This document shows, in pieces, positions 8,234 through 15,472 of a DNA stretch of 38,356 nucleotides. Under the pieces are notes generated by a model. The model was not told the origin of the DNA. It did no database searches and saw only the letters and a list, made by a program, of their open reading frames with translations. Positions within the stretch are counted from its first letter, which is position 1; every line of letters starts with the position of its first letter. Source of the DNA: Marinosulfonomonas sp. (GTDB lineage: Bacteria; Pseudomonadota; Alphaproteobacteria; Rhodobacterales; Rhodobacteraceae); the NCBI GenBank assembly GCA_026984915.1, contig JALSRG010000085.1, positions 1 to 38,356 of the forward strand. Reading direction: 5' to 3'. A program made the position numbers and the translations under genes.

Positions 8234-8923
8234 TCAGGCCTCTTTTCTGCTTAGAAAAAACTGTGCAATTTCGTTTCCGATGACGGCACTGTCCGTCGGT
8301 TGATCCAGCCTGTTTTCGGCTCCTTCCATCACATCGGTCGGATATTCAGGCTGGGCTTTGCGCAGGGCCAGATATTCGCCAAGCAACGGGCTGGAAAACT
8401 CGGGATGCGGCTGAACCGAGTAAACGCGGTCGTCATAAACCAATGCAGCGAACCGGCAAAAATCATTTCCGGCAATAACCTTTGCCCCTTCGGGAAGTTG
8501 CGTGACCTGATCCTGGTGCCATGCGTTTATGGCCAGCTTTCCCAGGGTATCAAATTCATAGATCTGGTGGCCGATCGCCCAGCCATCATCGTGTTTTTCA
8601 ACCTTTCCGCCAAGCGCCTGCGCAATAATCTGATGCCCGAAACATACGCCCACCATAGGGACATGGGCCTTGTAGGCTGTGCGAATGAAGTTCTCCAGAG
8701 GCGGAATGAACGGCAGATCCTCATATGCGCCATGGCGTGACCCGGACAGCAACCACCCGTCGGCGCTATGCACATCTTTCGGAAAGTCCATGTCGACCAC
8801 GTCCCAGGTCGCAAATTCAAATCCGTGACCATCCAGCAAACGCTGGAACATATCCGTGTAATCTCCATGGGTTGGGGTTACTTCGGGCGCGGCGTGGCCG
8901 CATTGCAATATACCGATTTTCAT
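8234..8923 (-). CDS. Class I glutamine amidotransferase-like protein (putative gamma-glutamyl hydrolase)
   Basis: A 229-residue stand-alone class I glutamine amidotransferase domain of the GMP-synthase-like type. The catalytic triad is visible: nucleophile Cys94 in GVCFGHQ, His173 and Glu175 in QPHPEF. There is no synthetase partner domain. In the Puu pathway PuuD cuts the gamma-glutamyl amide after oxidation; PuuD belongs to a related peptidase C26 group with the same triad, so this protein may fill that role by a different family. The ATG at 8923 is chosen over a TTG directly before it; the ribosome site is weak. It lies between the two ligase genes. Confidence 0.83.
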   Translation of the reverse strand: MKIGILQCGHAAPEVTPTHGDYTDMFQRLLDGHGFEFATWDVVDMDFPKDVHSADGWLLSGSRHGAYEDLPFIPPLENFIRTAYKAHVPMVGVCFGHQIIAQALGGKVEKHDDGWAIGHQIYEFDTLGKLAINAWHQDQVTQLPEGAKVIAGNDFCRFAALVYDDRVYSVQPHPEFSSPLLGEYLALRKAQPEYPTDVMEGAENRLDQPTDSAVIGNEIAQFFLSRKEA

Positions 8924-8997
8924 CAATCACCATCATAGGTCCCGGATGCTGCGCAAGCTAGCCGAGCCTGATGCGGTGGGCAAGAGGCAGATTAGGG

Positions 8998-10314
8998 TCA
9001 AACGCGCTCAAGATAGAGCGCGGTTTGCGCATCGGCGGAAAGCTCTGTAATTGCACGAATTTCCTGACGCTTGGTCAGAACCATGTTTCTGATGAGGTCA
9101 CGCGGAAGAATCCGCGCCATCAGGTCGGATTCCCCGAAGGCCTGAATGGCCGCCTGCCAGTTATCCGGCAGTTGCGGAATATCCGCCTCATAGATGTTGC
9201 CGGTAAGCGGTGCCGGGGGCAGGTGACCGTCTTCAATGCCGGTTATCGCCGCCCCGAGGATCGTGGCCAGCAGCAGATATGGGTTTATATCGCCGCCGGC
9301 GACCCTGTGTTCGATCCTGCGCGCGCTTGGCGCACCTCCGGGAACGCGAATGGCCGCAGTCCTGTTTTCATAGGCCCAGCCAATTCCTGTTGGCGCATGT
9401 GCTCCGGGAACCAGCCGGGTATAGCTGTTCGCATGTGGTGCAAAAACCAGCGTGGAATCGGCCATCGCGTCAAGGCAGCCCGCGATTGCGTTCAATAGCA
9501 ATTGTGAACCTTGGTTCCCACCGTCGTCAAAGATATTGCGCCCCTTTTCGTCAATGATCGAAAAGTGCACATGCAGCCCGTTTCCGGCATCCTCGGCAAA
9601 GGGTTTGGCCATGAATGTTGCAGCCATTCCGTGTTTGCGCGCCATGCCGCGGATCAGGGTTTTGAACAGCCAGGCGTCATCGGCGGCTTTCATCGCTTCG
9701 CCATGCGCAAGGTTTATTTCAAACTGGCCCTGGCCACTTTCTGAAATGGCCGCCTGGGCCGGTATGTCCATTTTTTCGGCGGCGGCATAGAGATCGGTGA
9801 AAAAATCGTCAAAGGCATCCAGAGCATCGAGCGAAACCACATCGCCGGCATGCAGTCTCTTGCCGGTGCGGGGATCAAAGGGGGGCGCGATTGATGCGGC
9901 ACTGTCATCGACCAGGGTAAACTCCAGCTCGGTCGCGGCGATGACAGTCCACCCCTTTTTGGCATAGCGGTTGAGCACGGCTGATAGCGCATGCCGGGCA
10001 TCGCCGGAAAACGGGGTTCCGTCGTCATGATGCAATGTCATCGGATACAGGACCGAAGGTGCATTCAGCCACGGCATCGGCACCGGGCCGCGGCTGGTTG
10101 GCTTCAGCATGCCGTCTGCATCGCCACTGGCAAAAACCAGCGGGCTGTCGGTGATATCCTCACCGCGGATATCGACATTCAGCGCCGAAAAGGGCAGGCG
10201 AACCGTGCCTTTCCCAAGCTTCTCGGCATATGAGAAAGGAACGCGCTTGCCGCGCATCTGCCCGTTCAGATCAACAGCTGCCAAACGGATTGTGCTGTAG
10301 ATTTGGTTGCCCAT
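8998..10314 (-). CDS. Glutamine-synthetase-family ligase, second copy
   Basis: A 438-residue GS-fold protein, clearly diverged from the other copy in the cluster. Key positions are kept: Glu129 and Glu131 (ATELEFTL), Glu192, Glu199 (GQFEINLAHGE), histidines 248 and 250 (GLHVHFS), and the arginine loop YENRTAAIRVP. The N-terminal beta-grasp part is somewhat short but recognisable (AAVDLNGQMRGKR). The ATG at 10314 lies four bases after the stop of the permease gene; the frame is open upstream only within that gene. Having two such ligases suggests different amines, two sites on one polyamine, or a hetero-oligomer. Confidence 0.87.
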   Translation of the reverse strand: MGNQIYSTIRLAAVDLNGQMRGKRVPFSYAEKLGKGTVRLPFSALNVDIRGEDITDSPLVFASGDADGMLKPTSRGPVPMPWLNAPSVLYPMTLHHDDGTPFSGDARHALSAVLNRYAKKGWTVIAATELEFTLVDDSAASIAPPFDPRTGKRLHAGDVVSLDALDAFDDFFTDLYAAAEKMDIPAQAAISESGQGQFEINLAHGEAMKAADDAWLFKTLIRGMARKHGMAATFMAKPFAEDAGNGLHVHFSIIDEKGRNIFDDGGNQGSQLLLNAIAGCLDAMADSTLVFAPHANSYTRLVPGAHAPTGIGWAYENRTAAIRVPGGAPSARRIEHRVAGGDINPYLLLATILGAAITGIEDGHLPPAPLTGNIYEADIPQLPDNWQAAIQAFGESDLMARILPRDLIRNMVLTKRQEIRAITELSADAQTALYLERV

Positions 10315-10318
10315 TTTA

Positions 10319-11158
10319 CTACCGCATGATTTGTGGCCGCAAACGCATCTTGGGCCGTAACTCTTGCGGCAGATGGCGATTGAGATGCCGGTTGATGCGA
10401 CCGAAAACAAAGGTGATCGTCAGGGTTATAAGGATGAAATACATGGCAAAAATCGGATACGGAATAAAAGGGTTGAAGGTCTTGTCGGCAAAATAGCTGG
10501 CATAGTACAACGCATCCCCACTTTGCCGCCAGGCTGGAAAACTGGCGAAAAAAACCAGCGTTGTGGCGTGGAGCATGAAAATGGCTTCGTTCGTGTAAGC
10601 GGGCCAGGCCAGCCGCATCATGGTCGGCCAGATGATGCGCCGGAACCGTTTCCATCCTGACAGGCCATAGGCATCAGCGGCTTCAATTTCACCTTTCGGA
10701 ATAGACTTCAGCGCCCCATAAAAAATTTCACCGGAATAGGCCGCCGTGTTCAGGACCAATACGATCAGCGCCCCCAGCCAGGCGCGCGTAAGCCAGCGTG
10801 TTTCGAGATTGATTTCCGTAAATCCCAACGGGATGGTAACACCCATCTTTGGCAAGAGAACGAAAGCCTCGTAAAACAGAAAGAACTGGATGAAGAGCGG
10901 CGAGCCACGAAAGACAAAAATGAAGAATTGGGATGGCATTCGGACCCAAGCGGATTTGGCGCTTTTCCCCAACCCGACTGCCGTTGCCAGAAAAAACCCG
11001 AAGAACAGGGCAAGAATTCCGAAATACAGATTCCATATCAGGCCCGAGCCGATCAGAACGAACTGATCACAAAGCGTAAAATCGGATTTAGGCAGCAAGC
11101 GCTCTCCATAGCCGATTGAACGCAGGCCGTAATCGTGAAGTGTGGTCCAGCAACTCAT
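10319..11158 (-). CDS. Polar amino acid/opine ABC transporter permease (HisM/AotM-like)
   Basis: A 279-residue inner-membrane permease of the His/Glu/Gln/Arg/opine class. The EAA loop that docks on the ATPase is visible (GEIEAADAYGLSGWKRFRRIIWP). It is longer than enteric HisM (about 238 residues): extra sequence occurs around GVTIPLGFTEINLETRW and near FPAWRQSGDALYYASYFADK. It starts with an ATG that overlaps the stop of the first permease gene (ATGA at 11155-11158), so the two subunits are translationally coupled and probably form a heterodimer. Confidence 0.9.
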   Translation of the reverse strand: MSCWTTLHDYGLRSIGYGERLLPKSDFTLCDQFVLIGSGLIWNLYFGILALFFGFFLATAVGLGKSAKSAWVRMPSQFFIFVFRGSPLFIQFFLFYEAFVLLPKMGVTIPLGFTEINLETRWLTRAWLGALIVLVLNTAAYSGEIFYGALKSIPKGEIEAADAYGLSGWKRFRRIIWPTMMRLAWPAYTNEAIFMLHATTLVFFASFPAWRQSGDALYYASYFADKTFNPFIPYPIFAMYFILITLTITFVFGRINRHLNRHLPQELRPKMRLRPQIMR

Positions 11159-12036
11159 GCGGTTACTTCCTTGTCAAAGGACGCACCCAGCGTGGCCTGC
11201 CCATGAGTGAGGCGGCGCATGATCTTGTCCAGAACGATCTGGCTGGCCTTGGTAAAGAGCAGATAGAAAACCAGCAGCCCGAGAAAATAGAAAACCCGCC
11301 AGTCGGGATGGGGGTAGGCAAAGGCCTGGGTTTTGTAGCCGCCCAGCTCTTTTGCATAATAGACAATATCCTTGATCCCCAGCAGGAACAGCAGCGGCGT
11401 TGCCTTGATCAGGATCATCCACAGATTGCTGAGGCCTGGCAGGGCAAAAACCCACATTTGCGGCACCATGATGCGCCAGAACGCCTGCCTGTGTGACATG
11501 CCATAAGCTTCGGCGGTTTCCATTTGCGGCCGAGGGACCGCGCGCATCGCCCCAAAAAGTACATTGGCGGCAAAGGCGCCAAAGACAATCGCGAATGTAA
11601 AAACCGCAAGTGAAAAACTATAGGTGTCATGTATCCATTGCGGGGCACTGGAAAGCGGCATCTTGGCGGCCGGGCAGACGACAAAATCATTTCCCTGTCG
11701 CACCGGCTCTGTCCAGTCCGGGCAAAGGGCCTTGTGACGCAGCCATTCGATGCCCTGATCCAGTGCAATCACAAAGAATAGAAAAAAGGCAATATCGGGG
11801 ACGCCGCGAACAACAGCCATGTAGATCCTGCCCAGCCATCGCATCGGGGTGAAATGTGACCGCGCCGCCATGGCCCCGAGAAACCCGAACAGCAAAGCGA
11901 CCGGGGCGGTCACAAACAGCAATCCCAGCACAGTGCCAAAGGACTGATAGAAGGCCATGTGCTTGCCGGTTGTCAGGTAACAGGCAAGCCACTTGCCACC
12001 TTCCAGAGTTGAAGGGTCAGAGCAGAATGAAAACAT
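11155..12036 (-). CDS. Polar amino acid/opine ABC transporter permease (HisQ-like) with cysteine-containing insert
   Basis: A 293-residue permease, partner of the HisM-like gene. The EAA loop (ETAEAYGMSHRQAFWRIMVP, about 173-192) and the TTGKHMAFYQSFGTV entry helix fit the family. Compared with enteric HisQ (about 228 residues) it has an insertion of some 35-40 residues after the second membrane region (about 96-138) holding Cys105 and Cys121, which could form a disulfide if exposed to the periplasm. The ATG at 12036 is preferred on the family-like start MFSFCSDPS, although no good ribosome site is seen; a GTG at 12072 is the alternative. Confidence 0.87.
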   Translation of the reverse strand: MFSFCSDPSTLEGGKWLACYLTTGKHMAFYQSFGTVLGLLFVTAPVALLFGFLGAMAARSHFTPMRWLGRIYMAVVRGVPDIAFFLFFVIALDQGIEWLRHKALCPDWTEPVRQGNDFVVCPAAKMPLSSAPQWIHDTYSFSLAVFTFAIVFGAFAANVLFGAMRAVPRPQMETAEAYGMSHRQAFWRIMVPQMWVFALPGLSNLWMILIKATPLLFLLGIKDIVYYAKELGGYKTQAFAYPHPDWRVFYFLGLLVFYLLFTKASQIVLDKIMRRLTHGQATLGASFDKEVTA

Positions 12037-12078
12037 CGCGGGATTGTCGGGGTGGCCGAAACCACCCCGCACCTTTCA

Positions 12079-12804
12079 TCAATAGGTGCTGGCGTCTTCG
12101 CCAAACCATTTCTTTGTCATGGTGCCAAGGCTGCCGTCGGCTTTCATCGATTCGATCGCCTTGTTGAACTTTGCTTTCAGTTCACCGTCGGATTCACGGA
12201 TGCCCATGCCGACACCGCCGCCAATCGGGATGTCATCGCCAACAAAAACGAATGTCCCGCCGGATTCGGCCACGATGGGGCTGAGATAGTCCTTGTCGGC
12301 CAGAACCGCGTCTGCTTCGCCGTTCTTGACGGCGGCTATGGTTTCATCGGCTGTGGCAAACTCGACAACGGTTGCCCCGGAATTGGCCACATAGTTGGCC
12401 TGGATGGTGCCGGTCTGGGCCGCAATTACCCCGCCTTTCAGGTCAACATTTTCCGACAGTGCCATATAGGCGGAAGGCGCCGGCGGCAGATAGGCTTCGG
12501 TGAAATCAATCACCTGGTCACGCTCGGGGGTGATCGACATGCCGGCGATAATCGTATCGTAGTTGCCAGACACAAGGTTGGGGATGATGGAATCCCAATC
12601 GTTTGTGACCCAGGTGCAGGTCAGTTCGGCACGTTTGCACAGTTCATCGCCCAGTTCGCGCTCAAATCCGTCTACTTCGCCGGCGTCATTGACAAAGTTA
12701 TACGGAGGGTAGGCGCCCTCGGTTCCCATACGGATGGTTTCTCCGGCTGTGGCGAAACTGGCCGAAAAAGCCAGAGCAGCAGTTGTCAGCATAAGTTTTT
12801 TCAT
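12079..12804 (-). CDS. Periplasmic amino acid/amine-binding protein of the ABC transporter
   Basis: A 241-residue solute-binding protein of the bacterial extracellular family 3. A Sec signal peptide (MKKLMLTTAALAFSASFATA) is followed by a likely cleavage at residue 20. The family features are clear: GTEGAYPPYNFVN at the start of the mature protein, VDGFERELGDELC, and the hinge-side SITPERDQVIDFTEAYL. Such proteins bind basic or polar amino acids (Lys/Arg/Orn, His, opines). The start at 12804 has GGGAG seven bases upstream. It lies between the ATPase gene (30 bases) and the permease genes. Confidence 0.92.
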   Translation of the reverse strand: MKKLMLTTAALAFSASFATAGETIRMGTEGAYPPYNFVNDAGEVDGFERELGDELCKRAELTCTWVTNDWDSIIPNLVSGNYDTIIAGMSITPERDQVIDFTEAYLPPAPSAYMALSENVDLKGGVIAAQTGTIQANYVANSGATVVEFATADETIAAVKNGEADAVLADKDYLSPIVAESGGTFVFVGDDIPIGGGVGMGIRESDGELKAKFNKAIESMKADGSLGTMTKKWFGEDASTY

Positions 12805-12834
12805 TTGTTTACTCCCATGTTTCAGCGCATATTT

Positions 12835-13614
12835 TCAGGCCGCAACAGTTGCGCTAAGAAACTGTTGCAGACGTTCGGTTTCAGGATGTCCAAACAGCCG
12901 ATCCGGCGCGCCTTGTTCGGAAATTTTCCCCTGATGAAGAAACACGACGTGATCCGAGACATCCGCGGCCAGCCGCATATCATGCGTGACCAGCAGCATT
13001 GTGCGGCCTTCGGCGGCCAGATCCTTGATCACTTTGACAACTTCCTGTTCCAGTTCCGGATCAAGTGCTGAAGTCGGCTCATCAAATAACAGGGCTTTCG
13101 GTTCCATCGCCAGCGCCCGGGCAATTGCGGCACGTTGCTGTTGCCCGCCGGAGAGCTGGGCCGGATATGCGTCGCATTTGTCGCCAATCCCGACCTTGTC
13201 AAGTAGCGCGCGCGCGCGGTCTTCGACCTCTTTGGCATCCTGTTTCAAAACGGTCAGTGGCGCTTCCATCACATTTTGCAGGATGCTCATATGGGCCCAC
13301 AGATTGAACTGTTGGAATACCATCGAGAGGTTGGTGCGGACGCGGACAACCTGTTGTTTGTCCGCCGGATGCCGGCCCAGACCGCTGCCTTGCCACTTGA
13401 TGGGCTCCCCTTCGAAAATCACTTCTCCCTGCTGGCTGTTCTCAAGCAGGTTTGCGCATCGCAAAAGTGTGGACTTGCCGGATCCCGAAGAGCCGATGAG
13501 TGATACAACATCGCCCTTGTGGGCGGTGATGTTGACACCTTTCAGAACTTCCAGATCGCCAAAGCTTTTGTGGAGTTCGCGAATCTCAATTACAGGTGGC
13601 TCAGTTTGTGTCAC
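12835..13614 (-). CDS. Polar amino acid ABC transporter ATP-binding protein (HisP-like)
   Basis: A 259-residue ABC ATPase, first gene of the cluster. Walker A GSSGSGKS is at 41-48, the Q-loop follows in VFQQFNLW, the signature is LSGGQQQR, Walker B and the D-loop are LLFDEPTSALDPE, and the H-loop is LLVTHD. The insertion ADKQQVVRVRTNLSMVFQ is typical of the HisP/AotP group for basic amino acids and opines. The start is a GTG at 13614 with no strong ribosome site; no in-frame ATG lies early enough, since the domain begins by residue 9. The promoter of the whole cluster should lie in the 105-base gap upstream. Confidence 0.9.
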   Translation of the reverse strand: MTQTEPPVIEIRELHKSFGDLEVLKGVNITAHKGDVVSLIGSSGSGKSTLLRCANLLENSQQGEVIFEGEPIKWQGSGLGRHPADKQQVVRVRTNLSMVFQQFNLWAHMSILQNVMEAPLTVLKQDAKEVEDRARALLDKVGIGDKCDAYPAQLSGGQQQRAAIARALAMEPKALLFDEPTSALDPELEQEVVKVIKDLAAEGRTMLLVTHDMRLAADVSDHVVFLHQGKISEQGAPDRLFGHPETERLQQFLSATVAA

Positions 13615-13710
13615 GTAGGCAGCTTATCTTGTTGGTCCCAGTGTCGCAGTAGGGGGGAGTTTTGGTTTGATTGCAACGGGAAAACGAATTTGGCGCTGCA
13701 AAAACCTCAA

Positions 13711-13733
13711 AAAGCCCCGCTAAATCCGGCTTT
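13711..13733 (-). terminator. Candidate intrinsic terminator after the PhnD-like gene
   Basis: Read on the minus strand, AAAGCC pairs with GGCTTT across an 11-base loop, and the stem runs straight into a run of five T. The hairpin overlaps the stop codon at 13720-13722. It would separate the PhnD-like gene from the ABC transporter cluster downstream. Confidence 0.5.
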
Positions 13734-14475
13734 GAGTTTTCAACGGGGCGGGTGTGGGCTGCGCAATATAAGTCTCCGACGGAATATAAGTCATACCTTT
13801 CAGGTGTAAAATGTCCCGGTCGTCCTGCCCGAGTCTGGCAATGGCCGATGCACAGGCGGTGAACAGTTTGTCTTGGTTGGCGCCTTTTGCAGCGATCAGC
13901 GGCAGGCCGGGGGATGGTGTGGTTTTTTCCAGTACGGTCAGGTTGTCGGTGAAATCATCCCAAAGGCACATCCTGTCCCAGGAAATCGCATCTATGGCGG
14001 CAATATCCGCCCGATTTTCTGCCACGGCTTTTGCTGATTTCAGGTGAGAGCCGGTCAGCACCGGCTGTGAAAATGAAAGCCCTGAGTCAGCCGCGTGGCC
14101 CTGTGCGGCCACCCAGCCGGATTGGGACATGCCATCATTAACGGCAAATACCCGATCCGCAAAATCGCTGAGGCCGAGAGAACCGTCCTGTTTGCGCACA
14201 ACGAGGACGCTGTAATAGTAGCCCGGGGCGCATCCGTTCAACCCGTAATCCGGGGTTCCCACCAAGGTGACCTTGTCCTGCAAGCAGGTGCGGTAGGGAT
14301 AGCTGCAGGTTTGCGCAAGAAACAGATCGGGGCTTTGCCAGATTTCCCAGGGATCGCGATTTCGGCACAGGCTTTCAGGGCCAGACGCCAACTGCAGCCG
14401 AATGAGCTTCCAAAATCTGTCATTGGCAGCGGCCGTTTCACGGCGGTCATACATTGGCAAGGCGGCAAGGGTCAT
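13720..14475 (-). CDS. PhnD-like solute-binding-domain protein lacking a signal peptide
   Basis: A 251-residue protein resembling the PhnD group of periplasmic binding proteins: the starting ALPMYDRRETAAANDRFW, LAQTCSYPYRTCL, and VTLVGTPDYGLNGCAPGYYYS are typical. Unlike transported PhnD proteins it has no signal peptide; the domain begins almost at the first residue, so it may act in the cytoplasm or have been recruited for another function. The ATG at 14475 is chosen for the AGGGG directly upstream. No phosphonate permease or ATPase genes are adjacent. Several cysteines occur (pairs near QTCSYPYRTC). Role unknown. Confidence 0.75.
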   Translation of the reverse strand: MTLAALPMYDRRETAAANDRFWKLIRLQLASGPESLCRNRDPWEIWQSPDLFLAQTCSYPYRTCLQDKVTLVGTPDYGLNGCAPGYYYSVLVVRKQDGSLGLSDFADRVFAVNDGMSQSGWVAAQGHAADSGLSFSQPVLTGSHLKSAKAVAENRADIAAIDAISWDRMCLWDDFTDNLTVLEKTTPSPGLPLIAAKGANQDKLFTACASAIARLGQDDRDILHLKGMTYIPSETYIAQPTPAPLKTQSRI

Positions 14476-14597
14476 TCCCCTGCTCTGGTTTTGTGCAGAA
14501 GGGTTTTCCCAAGCCCGCGAAATCCGCCAGCCTGCGCAGCATTTCGGCGTGTCTGAACGCGGCAACGGGCAGCGGTCCGGTCAATCCTGCACATGTG

Positions 14598-15044
14598 CTA
14601 AGCCTCTTTTGCGGCGATAACCTTCTGTCGGGCCAAGGCACTGTCACGATCATTTACGCCAAGAAGGTTCGCCAGCAGACGCAGCAGGGCGTCTTCTTCT
14701 TCGTCGCGGCGCCCATCGGCCAGAACGACATCCCACAGGGCTTCTATGACCCCTGTGCGTTCCTCATAGGGAACCGCGTCCTTGATGGCGCGGGTAAAGC
14801 GGACGGTGTCAGGCGCTTCTTCCTCAACGGCCTCGGCACGCAACCGCAGATCTGTTGCCTCAATTGTGTTGAGGCCATAGCGTTTCGCCACAATCCGCTC
14901 GATGCGGTCGATCTCTCTTTTATCATAGTCGTTGTCGGATTTAGCGACCCGGACCAACAGGGCCGTCAGTGCAAGACGGGCGTCATGGGCGGGTAAGGGT
15001 GCAGGAGCGGGGGCCATCAGGCGCTTGAGAAGATCACCAAACAT
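14598..15044 (-). CDS. TerB-like (tellurite-resistance-type) helical protein
   Basis: A 148-residue cytoplasmic protein of the TerB/DjlA-N superfamily. The core starts with LALTALLVRVAKSDNDYDKREIDRIERI, an acidic metal-binding helix pair, and a second related half contains EALWDVVLADGRRDEEEDALL, also rich in Asp/Glu as expected for the divalent-cation site. The first 20 residues, with APAPAPLP, look like a linker. No other ter genes are nearby, so this is an orphan member whose role should not be taken as tellurite resistance. The start at 15044 has no strong ribosome site. Confidence 0.8.
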   Translation of the reverse strand: MFGDLLKRLMAPAPAPLPAHDARLALTALLVRVAKSDNDYDKREIDRIERIVAKRYGLNTIEATDLRLRAEAVEEEAPDTVRFTRAIKDAVPYEERTGVIEALWDVVLADGRRDEEEDALLRLLANLLGVNDRDSALARQKVIAAKEA

Positions 15045-15064
15045 GGCAACGGTATAATAGGCAG

Positions 15065-15104
15065 ATGACAGGCTGCCAAGTGGCAGGTCGCCTCAGCCTG
15101 TCAT
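15065..15104. repeat. Perfect 11-bp inverted repeat between DUF1330 and TerB-like genes
   Basis: ATGACAGGCTG at 15065-15075 pairs perfectly with CAGCCTGTCAT at 15094-15104 around an 18-base loop. An alternative inner hairpin (CTGCC/GGCAG, 15073-15086) overlaps the left arm, so two folds compete. There is no T-run on either strand. It could stabilise or process the transcript end of the DUF1330 gene. Confidence 0.6.
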
Positions 15105-15167
15105 GGAAATAGCGGCGAAATAGCGGCGCCAGCGGTGCAGGGTTCACAGATCCCGCCCCTGGTCAGT

Positions 15168-15461
15168 TTACGCGTCGTAGCCCTCGACGATAACCAGATT
15201 GCCTTCGCTTACCGGGTCTCGCAGGGCTTTGGCAGCCTGGTATTCCGGGCTTTCGTAACAGGCGCGCGCGGTTTCAACATCCTTGAACTCGATCACGACC
15301 GTGCGCGGATTTGCCTGGCCTTCAACGATGGTCTGTTCGCCGCCACGGATCAGGAATTTTGCGCCATACTTTTCAAAGGCTTCTGCATTTGCGGCGCGGT
15401 AATTCTGATATTGCTGCAGGTCATGAACAACGATTTGGCCGACCCAGTATCCTTTTGGCAT
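15168..15461 (-). CDS. DUF1330 family protein
   Basis: A 97-residue dimeric alpha+beta-barrel-type protein. The family pattern is plain: KGYWVGQIVVHDLQQYQNY at the start, YGAKFLIRGGEQTIVEG in the middle, and ARACYESPEYQAAKALR near the end. The function of the family is unknown. The ribosome site AAGGAG overlaps the pyrG stop codon and sits eight bases ahead of the ATG, with 11 bases between genes, so it is very likely the second gene of a pyrG transcript. Confidence 0.93.
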   Translation of the reverse strand: MPKGYWVGQIVVHDLQQYQNYRAANAEAFEKYGAKFLIRGGEQTIVEGQANPRTVVIEFKDVETARACYESPEYQAAKALRDPVSEGNLVIVEGYDA

Positions 15462-15472
15462 TCTGAAACTCC

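Noticed and set aside
12052-13071. Long open frame on the plus strand opposite the binding protein and ATPase genes
   Set aside because: Antisense to conserved transporter genes, no domain and no ribosome site.
14598-15044. Tellurite-resistance island
   Set aside because: Only a single TerB-like gene is present; no terA, terC, terD or terZ homologue is nearby.
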